From contig NC_061479.1 in the NCBI RefSeq assembly GCF_022581195.2, forward strand, positions 5,580,001-5,644,000: DNA of 64,000 nt. Reading direction: 5' to 3'. How positions within the stretch are numbered: the first letter of the stretch is position 1; every line of letters starts with the position of its first letter. Below are positions 58,501-64,000 of this stretch, piece after piece. Below the pieces are notes generated by a model. That model worked only from the letters and a program-made list of their open reading frames with translations, did not search any database and was not told the DNA's origin. The position numbers and the translations under genes are program-made. This DNA is from Helicoverpa zea. Taxonomy: Eukaryota; Arthropoda; Insecta; Lepidoptera; Noctuidae.

Positions 58501-60962
58501 ACTACTAACTATTATATAATCTGTGATACTACTATATTACATTAAACGCCTTCCTCTCTTCTAACTATTTTGCTGTGCCCATCAGGGTCCATAATTGTGA
58601 CTACCTCTATTATTTTATATTTTCCACCAAATGTACATTATGGACTGCAATAAATGATATGATATGATATGATACATACACACATACACACTACACGCTA
58701 CATTTACTTGGCACCCGCCCGTAAATGCAGTCAAAACTAGCCAAGAGGCTAAGAAACAGAAATATTTACCCACAAAAATTATTACATTATTACTTTAGAA
58801 TTATTATTATAATTTAATAATAAATGACGGCTGGCAGGAGCTGGATGTGAGGAGCTGGATGTGAGAAGCTGAAAATCGATCTCAGTGGCGTGCACTTGGA
58901 GAGGCCTATGTCCAGCAGTGGACTGCTATAGGCTGATGATGATGATGATGATGATTATAATAATATAAAAGTTACATTAAAAACTCACCTCTGTCTATGA
59001 TTCTTCAAACTACTTTTAGAACTGAACACTTTATCACAATCTTTACACGGAAAAGTTTTACCATCTACGTTCACTTCTTCCGTAACCTCCTTGGAGTTCA
59101 TTCGCTCTATAATCTTTGCTTCTTTGCGTTCAAACCGTTTTTGTTCTCTTACTTTGGCTATTTCCATGCGTTTAATGTTCGTTAGGCCGAAGGTATGCCA
59201 CTTGTTGTGGATTAGAAACCGTTTTGGGTGCTTAAATAGGAGCGCACAGTGCGGACATTCGAATACTCCTTCCGGTTTTATGTCTGGAATTGAAATGTTA
59301 ATCTACATATAAAAGTAATATTATAAAGGAGCTTTGTTTGTTTCTTTTTACAAAAATGAATTGATAAAAATTTAATTTTCCTGTGAAACAGGAAAGCTTT
59401 TAATAAATTTCGATAAAAACTCTATGCAATCAAACCTACTTAAAAGTTAATTTTACTGTGCCTGATAAGGTCCATAATTGCTTCAACACGTATAGAATAG
59501 AATAGCATTTATTTCTTACTATATTTTCTATCTTGGACACCAAAGGCTGATGAAAAGGTGAAGGAAAACATCTTGAGGAAACCCGGACTATTTAGTCTGA
59601 AATCAGCAACCTGCATTGAGCAAGCGTGGTGATTAATTCTCAATCCTTCTCTGTGTGAGAGGAGGCCGCAGCCCAGCAGTGGGACGATAAAAAGGCTGTA
59701 ACAGTATATGCTTAGTGCATGCTTTGCCAACTCTTAAAAAATTGGAATGAGAGCAGTAGGATAATGCTGACAATTTATAGAATGCAAATAAAGATTATTG
59801 AAGATATTAAAACATCAAAAATATATTCACCATTTTTATAAGCAGCGACCGCTTCAGAAACGCTACAATCTCCTTCAATAATCCTATAATTCACTTGTCC
59901 TTCTCTATGAAAACCATTTACATCTTTTACAAACGGTGTGTAACAATCCGAGTCTGCCCAACTGGCTTTTTCCACTTTAATTTCGATTGTATTGTCCGTA
60001 GTGACCTCTACGTCTTCCGTTATGAAATGTTGCATTATACCTAAAGGTTTTAAATCCTCTTCCTCACTTGAAGAATCGTTTTCAGACTGCGTTTTGCTTT
60101 TACTACTGTTAATGGTGTTATTCGGTTCATTATTGTCCGTATTTGACTGTTCTTTTGATAATTCCTTTATTGGTTGTGGTGATGTGGTGGTAGTTTGTGA
60201 GTTTTCGGTACTTCTGGAAGGCTTTGGGGCTTTTTCAATTGTCACGTCTGATGGAAGATTGGTTTTAGTATTGTTCGGTACAATAGGAGTGCTTGGCTGT
60301 TCTCTAGGTTTATTCGATGAATTTATTAGAATATCCTCAATTAACTTCACAGTGTTTTCAATGTTTTTCCGCCTTGTGCTGTCTATTTGTAATTTTTCTT
60401 GCGGTTTTATGCTTAAATCTAAGTTATTAGGCGCGTTGTGATATATATTGCTGTGTATATAGTCGTTGTTGACGCTGTTTTGTTTAATATACGATTTATT
60501 TGGTATCTGAGGTATATTTAAAGGAGTTTTTATTACATTCTGATCTCGTAAACTGTCGTGCCTTGCTGCGTCGATAAATCGCTTATCGTACGCGCTATTC
60601 ATCATGTTGGCATTGTGCTCGTTCTGTATATTCAAATTCATTGGAAACATACCGTTTGGAAACGACAAATCGTTGATGTTATTAGCATTTTGGTTCATAT
60701 ACGTATGTTGGAAACCCAGTTGTTGATAGTTCGGATATTGACCCATTTGTGAGGGAATAACTAGTGGAGAGTGGTTGTAATGGGCATAGTCTTGTAGGTT
60801 GTAGTGCCCGCTAGCCGCTGGGGCTCCTTGCTGCGCTATTTTGCTCAAATTATTGATGTTATGAGCTATATTCAAGTGTCCACTTATCGGTGTCATGTTC
60901 ACGGGCGCTCCCATGTTAACCGGCGCCTCGTTCGGCCCGTAAGGACCAGTGTTATGCAACAT
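49478..60962 (-). CDS. C2H2 zinc-finger protein, nine fingers, seven exons
   Basis: Probable nuclear DNA-binding regulator; I do not recognise an orthologue. Minus-strand exons are 59831-60962, 58989-59283, 54964-55144, 53802-53954, 50976-51074, 50243-50382 and 49478-49571. The total is 2094 nt, 697 residues, all phases consistent. Residues 1-375 are Asn/Gln/Pro/Ser-rich with no domain. Finger starts in order are FECPHC (H-x4-H type), FPCKDC, RECKIC, YQCREC, HACTDC, FRCTYC, YSCDIC, HQCTVC and FPCKQC. Several fingers straddle exon junctions, for example SLQ|VHERTH. The end is Lys-rich (KGKRKKKSKSSESE), a likely nuclear signal. Start: the first ATG of the long N-terminal frame, with noncoding sequence upstream. 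A duplicate exon (54427-54582) could add a further finger and give 749 residues. Confidence 0.85.
49750..49962 (+). repeat. SINE copy lacking head, plus orientation
   Basis: gcctgctgtcatttgaacat through agaagccgaccccatctta, then gttgggaaaaggctcc. Confidence 0.7.
50036..50085 (-). pseudogene. Decayed copy of the start of exon 6
   Basis: The minus strand reads CACAG then SHRTSKPHQCTVQ, matching the exon 6 start SHSTSKPHQCTVC with the second Cys lost. About 50 bp only, no downstream part. Confidence 0.7.
50103..50229 (+). mobile_element. RTE 3' fragment beside the exon 6 splice donor
   Basis: gcgcaagacggctggcagga through aggctgatgatgatgatgat. The flanking atatagctactt on both sides (50091-50102 and about 50230-50240) is a target duplication that overlaps intron positions from +3. 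The donor GT itself is intact. Confidence 0.85.
50243..50382 (-). CDS. Zinc-finger protein exon 6 (finger 8, start of 9)
   Basis: SHSTSKPHQCTVCRRNFSTE, DRHESRVHGKPEDFKFPCKQ, ending CAA|GTAAGT. The donor lies a few bases from an RTE insertion (50103-50229). Confidence 0.88.
50976..51074 (-). CDS. Zinc-finger protein exon 5 (end of finger 6, finger 7)
   Basis: VHERTHRNERPYSCDICNTA then FGTNSSLKRHLKV, 33 codons, acceptor TTTTTCAG, donor AGTG|GTAAGT. Confidence 0.88.
51130..51490 (-). mobile_element. tRNA-derived SINE, full-length copy
   Basis: On the minus strand a Pol III-like head shows an A-box-like ggcttagtggg (51470-51480) and B box ggttcgattcc (51428-51438). The body common to all copies follows and ends ccgaccccaacatagttgag. 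Other copies in the window are mostly head-less. Confidence 0.82.
51517..52153 (-). mobile_element. 637 bp pogo/Tigger-like non-autonomous element
   Basis: Terminal repeats cagtagagcgtcgattatcc / inverse cagtggagcgtcgattatcc with TA duplications at 51515-51516 and 52154-52155. From 51925 leftward the minus strand encodes MPKRKRVVLSMKDKYEINKR then LEEGESATKLYVI and a stop, the N-terminal CENP-B/Psq-type helix-turn-helix of pogo transposases. The DDE domain is deleted. Confidence 0.88.
52158..52220. repeat. Fragment of the inner 220 bp MITE family
   Basis: atcatcggcagggatattga, ccttcgcagaagtgatttat. One arm only. Confidence 0.6.
52225..52740. other. Zinc-finger intron, nothing recognised
   Basis: AT-rich with a homopolymer stretch at 52275-52301. 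No exon or repeat supported. Confidence 0.4.
52749..53210 (-). promoter_or_regulatory. Candidate internal promoter and noncoding exon
   Basis: 52940-53160 is GC- and CpG-rich in AT-rich surroundings and contains tgacgtca (CRE-like, 53121-53128). Downstream on the minus strand a consensus donor TTTTG|GTAAGT ends at 52749. It could start a short transcript of exons 5-7. The small frame MSYF before the donor is not in phase with exon 5. Confidence 0.3.
53440..53745 (+). repeat. Two adjacent retroposon tails
   Basis: 53455-53575 (cttcctctcttctaactatc, cagggtccataattgtgac, ggaatgcaataaa) recurs at 58548-58660. 53587-53745 recurs reversed at 45000-45140. Confidence 0.65.
53802..53954 (-). CDS. Zinc-finger protein exon 4 (finger 5 and most of 6)
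   Basis: EKTHACTDCPKKFGSQALLK and FRCTYCGKGFFESYSLQ, 51 codons in phase 0 both ends, donor GCAG|GTGAGA. Confidence 0.88.
54427..54582 (-). pseudogene. Duplicated exon 3b, splice-compatible but diverged first finger
   Basis: 54427-54545 repeats exon 3 closely (ALRAHMATHTAES, YQCRECPKRFKYEHSLAKH) and keeps the donor TTG|GTGAGT. Upstream of the copied part the sequence differs. A weak acceptor GCAGTAG would begin at 54582 with TDICVGRISRC, giving a 52-codon exon with phase 0 at both ends, so it could be spliced in. Its first finger lacks the first Cys. It could be an alternative exon or a dead copy. Confidence 0.6.
54600..54955. repeat. Dispersed repeats between exon 3 and its duplicate
   Basis: Repeated motif gataaaaagtagcctata at 54764, 54870 (as ataaagtagcctatag) and 54921, with acccggggatagtgtag at the left. 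Several overlapping worn copies. Confidence 0.55.
54964..55144 (-). CDS. Zinc-finger protein exon 3 (fingers 3 and 4)
   Basis: RECKICHKSMSSWAALRVH and YQCRECPKRFKYSHSLAKH, with acceptor TTTTCTAG and donor CATTTG|GTGAGT. Phase 2 in, phase 0 out. Confidence 0.88.
55195..55350 (-). repeat. Dispersed retroposon fragment
   Basis: gtgtcagactcttactgac, accagggccgcggtaactcg and tgctgggccccgctggggtt, the reverse of 14610-14760 plus a further 5' part. Confidence 0.68.
55418..56143 (-). repeat. SINE in two parts around a TIR element
   Basis: 55418-55545 is the 3' half (aactgtgttggggtcgactt...ggcaacccgatact). 56028-56143 is the head half (acttagaaaagctgcat... gaggttggttctttgccaac...gtcaccacaac). About 120 bp of the middle is absent. 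Confidence 0.65.
55548..56027. mobile_element. ~480 bp TIR element between the SINE halves
   Basis: The left end ggggctgttcaaatattacg and right end acgtaatacttgaacggatc are imperfect inverted repeats, with C-rich tracts just inside both. No coding content. Confidence 0.6.
56634..56944. mobile_element. 311 bp foldback element, ~118 bp arms
   Basis: The left arm ataaaagaattattattaaa...gcatcgcaggcgggg pairs with the right arm 56826-56944, nearly perfectly by eye. The loop is about 75 bp. Arm text cccgactgc also ends a worn repeat at 57590-57606. Confidence 0.85.
57613..57822 (+). pseudogene. Harbinger transposase N-terminal fragment
   Basis: 69 codons with RLWVHPLNLKR, GQFHTLYFEYRLYPNKFKKY and FRMTVKHSMSYYL, then a stop. 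The family's DDE nuclease domain should follow and is absent. Confidence 0.72.
58548..58680 (+). repeat. Retroposon 3' tail with (gatat)n
   Basis: cttcctctcttctaactatt through ggactgcaataaatgatat, then repeated gatat. Same family as 53455-53575. Confidence 0.6.
58826..58960 (+). mobile_element. RTE 3' fragment
   Basis: gacggctggcaggagctgga, a short internal duplication of gagctggatgtgag, then gtccagcagtggactgctat and (gat)n. Confidence 0.8.
58989..59283 (-). CDS. Zinc-finger protein exon 2 (fingers 1 and start of 2)
   Basis: Finger 1 is FECPHC...HNKWH. A charged helix EIAKVREQKRFERKEAKIIE follows, then FPCKDCDKVFSSKSSLKNHR, which finishes in exon 3. Acceptor TTCCAG, donor AGAG|GTGAGT. Confidence 0.88.
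59550..59705 (+). repeat. LINE/SINE 3' fragment in zinc-finger intron 1
   Basis: gaaggaaaacatcttgagga through cagcagtgggacgataaaa. Near-consensus copy. Confidence 0.72.
59831..60962 (-). CDS. Zinc-finger protein exon 1, low-complexity N-terminus
   Basis: Starts MLHNTGPYGPNEAPVNMG and ends AAYKN before GTGAAT. It is rich in Asn, Gln, Ser and Pro. An acidic SSSEEEDLKPLGIMQHFITE block and KASWADSDCYTPFVKD near the end look conserved rather than low complexity. Confidence 0.85.
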
Positions 60963-61540
60963 AGTTGCTACAGTTTATAACTTAACACACTTTTCACGTT
61001 TTACCGTTACATTTTAATGTCGAAAACACTAAACAAATAAAGCTAATGTAAGCCATTTTGTCTTTTTGACATTTCAATGTCCACCCATAACCCATTACAA
61101 AAGTGAAACAGATAAAATATTTGACCTGATATTCAATCATGAATGAAATAATTCAGTCAAGTCAGACAAAAAACCAAAAAAGATACACTTTTAAACCTTG
61201 CTGCTTAGATATTTCAGCTTCAAAGTATGAAATTAAAGCTTCAGAAAATGTTGGTAACGTCAAATTTTTATTATATTTCACTATTCATCATCGTTGAAAG
61301 CTGACGATTTTTACTAATCATAAGGTGCTGCCTTAGGAACAGCCTTATATAATTGTAAACATATCACATTTCTACATTAACCTGATTTAATTGATAAAAA
61401 ATTTAGTTGTGTTGAAACAGCTGTTTATCTTTCTGTCTCGATCATTCTATTCTATTCTATTTTTGGATATGGCAATCCGTGTCGATGTCAATTCGACGAT
61501 TCTGCCAATGACAAGTGGGATGACAAGCAAGTAGTGCTTT
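60963..61540. other. Upstream region of the zinc-finger gene
   Basis: Presumed 5' UTR and promoter of the zinc-finger gene (minus strand) up to the 3' end of the LINE. No TATA box or initiator is convincing. No repeat recognised. Confidence 0.45.
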
Positions 61541-64000
61541 TAATGAAAAAAAAATAAAAATAATAATTATATATTGATTTAAGACGGAGCTGTGGCCGAT
61601 CTTGTGTAACTTAGTGTGTTAGTAGGACGGCACTGAAACAAACAGAAATACATTTACATATATAAAAATAACAAGAAAATGTTAGTAACACATAACATAC
61701 ATATACCACAACCATACAAACTGAGGCCTAAATATAGGCCACAGTTTATAATTTAATATTGTTTTGATGTATAAACATCAACAGCATCTGGAGCAGTTCT
61801 GGACAGGAGTGGGATAAGAGGGAACGGAAATTAGTAGGGAGAGGAATTTTAAGTTTTTGGAGACGACCATATAAATCAAAGGATGAGTTGTTAGGACAGT
61901 CAAAAAATATATGGTCCAGGGTACCCTCATCCAGTCCACACTCGCAGAGGGATGAATCCTGCACCCGAATTTTGCGCAGAAAGACCGGTGTACAACAGTG
62001 ACCTAACCGTATTCTGCACAGGACTGAAATTACCCTTTTAGGGTATTTTTTAAATTTTGAAAACCACGGTTTTGGTTTTACAACCGGTTGAATGGCGAAA
62101 TAAGAGCTACCCTTCTTTTTGCTGGAGATGTTCCAGCATTCCTGCCACGAGGTCTCAAGACTCAATTTAGGGAGGTTTAGCAGGTCATGCCCTTGAAGGG
62201 AGAAGTGTACAAGGTCAGCAGACTCAGATGAACACGCATCTTTGGCCAATGCATCGGCACATTCATTGCCCGCTATACCGCAATGGCTAGGAATCCAGAC
62301 TAAGTGAACTTCTTTCTCTTGCCTAGTGCAGGAGAAAAGGGACTTTTTAATATCCAGGACAATAGGAAAATGGAGTTTAGTTCTAAAGGGATTCTGGGAT
62401 AGGGCTTGGAGACAGCTAAGGGAGTCAGTAAAGATAACTCCATAGCTAATCTCATGGGACTCTATAAAACGACAAGCTTCCAATAGTGCCACACACTCGC
62501 CTGTAAATACAGAAGACTCCTTCGGACATTTGAATTTCAAAATTATTTTAGAGTTCTGATAGTAAACCGCGGCTCCAGTACAGCCACCATTTGATTTGGA
62601 AGCATCCGTGAAGAACTTTTGAAACCCAATCCATCGTTCACCCAAAACCGCATTAAAGGCCGAATTTGCCGATGGGGAGTTTTTGGATATGCCAATGTTA
62701 TAGAATATTTTAGGGGTGAAGCAAAGTACTTCATAGGGGTAATTAAATAGAGGAAGTCTGGGATATGGAGCAATGGGGGATTCTAAATTTTGAAAAAACC
62801 GGTATGCTTTTAGGAATAGGGGGATTTCTTTGTGTTCCCAATGTTTGGAGCTGTGACAAAGAGTGTCAAGCTCTCTGAGTTTTGGGATGAGGGGGTGGGA
62901 CGACTTGGGAATAACCCTGGATAGGAAACGGGAAGCAAGGTACTGACGTCTCAGGGCTAGAGGAGGTTCCGCGCATTCGACCTGCAAGGCGTTAATAGGC
63001 GACGACTTCATGCAACCTGAGATGATTCGAAGGCATTGAGATTGAATCCTATCTAAACCGGCCAAGGCACCTTTGTTGCTTGGAATCACCAAGTGTGACC
63101 CATAGTCCAGGATACTGCGGACTAAGGCATTGTAGACCAGTTTCATAGTGAAGGGATGGGCCCCCCACCAGACACCAGCGAGAGCTTTTAAGATGGAGAT
63201 TGCTCTTTCGCATCTTTGGATCAAATAGTTAAAGTGGTGAATCCCGGATAATTTTGAATCTAAGAAAACGCCTAAAAATTTTGTTTTATTATTTATGGGA
63301 ATATCTTGTCCTTGAATGTTAACTGAGACCTGAGGGATCAGTAGTTTTCGGGAAAAAATCACTACCGAACTTTTTGGGGCGGATAACGTGAGACCATGGT
63401 TCAAAAGCCATGTGTGCAGAGAGTCCAGGGAGAGACAGAGAGATGAGGCAGCGTCCGCAATAGATGAATTTACTACATACAACACTAGGTCGTCCGCGTA
63501 TTGTAGAAGGTGGCAGTCACAATTAAGGCAGGAGCCAATGTCTGCTGTATACAGGTTGTATAGTAGTGGGCTCAGAACTGAGCCTTGGGGAAGGCCCTTC
63601 CACGTCTGTCTCACCTCAAATACCTCCCCCTGCACTCTGAGCATCAAAGAGCGAGACATGAGGAGTGCGCATATACATTGTACCATCTTACCCGGAATCC
63701 TCAGCTGTTGCAATTTTTGCCTGAGAACTGGAAGAAGGACGCTGTCGTATGCGGAAGAGATGTCAAGGAAAGTGGCTACAGCAGATTCATTTTTGGAAAA
63801 GGCTGTACGGATATCAGTAACCAAAATTGCCACACTGTCCATGGTGCTAAGCCCCTTTCTAAAGCCAAACTGATGGCTCGGCAGTAAATCCCTAGACTCC
63901 ACCAACCACTCAAGTCTATTTTTAATTAAATGTTCCAATATCTTGGCCAACACTGAGGACAAAGCAATTGGTCTAAGGCCATTCGGATCATCAGCAGTCT
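61541..64000 (-). mobile_element. LINE with RT and RNase H (I-like group), open at right edge
   Basis: A long undamaged ORF2 3' part with a 3' UTR of about 200 bp ending in an A-rich run (tttttttttcatt on the plus strand, near 61550). It extends beyond the window to its endonuclease and 5' end. Confidence 0.88.
61746..64000 (-). CDS. LINE ORF2: reverse transcriptase and RNase H, N-terminus outside window
   Basis: Uninterrupted frame of about 751 codons. From the edge it reads ADDPNGLRPIALSSVLAKIL (RT block 0/1), then HQFGFRKGLSTMDSV, FLDISSAYDSV (Asp), GLPQGSVLSPLLYNLY and QYADDLVLYVV (catalytic DD). The RNase H has FTDASKSNGG, GECVALLEACR, FTDSLSCLQAL and WIPSHCGIAGNECADALAKD, so all four acidic residues D-E-D-D are present. 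A Cys/His cluster SSLCECGLDEGTLDHIFFDC follows. It ends HQNNIKL. RNase H after RT places it in the I/R1-like assemblage rather than Jockey. It looks potentially functional in this part. Confidence 0.9.
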   Translation of the reverse strand, partial: TADDPNGLRPIALSSVLAKILEHLIKNRLEWLVESRDLLPSHQFGFRKGLSTMDSVAILVTDIRTAFSKNESAVATFLDISSAYDSVLLPVLRQKLQQLRIPGKMVQCICALLMSRSLMLRVQGEVFEVRQTWKGLPQGSVLSPLLYNLYTADIGSCLNCDCHLLQYADDLVLYVVNSSIADAASSLCLSLDSLHTWLLNHGLTLSAPKSSVVIFSRKLLIPQVSVNIQGQDIPINNKTKFLGVFLDSKLSGIHHFNYLIQRCERAISILKALAGVWWGAHPFTMKLVYNALVRSILDYGSHLVIPSNKGALAGLDRIQSQCLRIISGCMKSSPINALQVECAEPPLALRRQYLASRFLSRVIPKSSHPLIPKLRELDTLCHSSKHWEHKEIPLFLKAYRFFQNLESPIAPYPRLPLFNYPYEVLCFTPKIFYNIGISKNSPSANSAFNAVLGERWIGFQKFFTDASKSNGGCTGAAVYYQNSKIILKFKCPKESSVFTGECVALLEACRFIESHEISYGVIFTDSLSCLQALSQNPFRTKLHFPIVLDIKKSLFSCTRQEKEVHLVWIPSHCGIAGNECADALAKDACSSESADLVHFSLQGHDLLNLPKLSLETSWQECWNISSKKKGSSYFAIQPVVKPKPWFSKFKKYPKRVISVLCRIRLGHCCTPVFLRKIRVQDSSLCECGLDEGTLDHIFFDCPNNSSFDLYGRLQKLKIPLPTNFRSLLSHSCPELLQMLLMFIHQNNIKL

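Noticed and set aside
59992..60441. 149-codon plus-strand frame, Ser/Leu/Val-rich
   Set aside because: Antisense to the low-complexity first exon of the zinc-finger gene.

Overview
The window is animal nuclear DNA and most probably lepidopteran (moth or butterfly). The evidence is a set of intron-split genes with clear metazoan identity, AT-rich spacers, and many dispersed repeats of the kind common in Lepidoptera: RTE-type LINE 3' ends with (GAT)n tails, tRNA-headed SINEs, MITEs and a DIRS element. The species is not identifiable from sequence alone. No bacterial, plasmid or CRISPR features are present.

Four host genes can be modelled with consistent splice sites and phases. (1) 1-9091, minus strand: the first five coding exons of glycogen synthase, which continues off the left edge. 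A complete-looking but decayed DIRS retroelement (2440-7744) lies in its first coding intron. A possible promoter and untranslated first exon lies near 19.8 kb. (2) 21214-33952, minus strand: a complete BRCA2 homologue in nine exons, 7323 nt of CDS giving 2440 residues. One 5 kb exon holds 15 good BRC repeats plus one degenerate repeat, followed by the helical, OB1, tower, OB2 and OB3 regions spread over the later exons. (3) 34708-35831, plus strand: the enhancer-of-rudimentary homologue ERH (103 residues, three exons), head to head with BRCA2 across 755 bp. (4) 49478-60962, minus strand: a nine-finger C2H2 zinc-finger protein in seven exons (697 residues). It has a duplicated in-frame-compatible copy of exon 3 and a decayed partial copy of exon 6.

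The rest is repeat-dense. From 9.1 to 21 kb there are only repeat fragments and unannotatable AT-rich DNA. From 38 to 48 kb there is a transposon-rich stretch: a chain of three copies of a ~700 bp TAA-tailed element; an otherwise intact LINE (41032-44905) interrupted by two unrelated MITEs whose removal restores the reading frame; two 227 bp MITEs in inverted orientation; and a hAT-like element with a perfect 8 bp target duplication that itself carries an RTE insertion. The zinc-finger introns hold a pogo-like element, a Harbinger remnant with a 311 bp foldback inside it, and several SINEs. The right edge is an uninterrupted LINE reading frame with reverse transcriptase and RNase H (61746-64000), open at the edge.

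The host genes do not form a pathway. BRCA2 and ERH may share a promoter region. The most distinctive content is the expanded BRC array of BRCA2, the DIRS element with readable terminal and internal complementary repeats, and the nested insertions that record their order.
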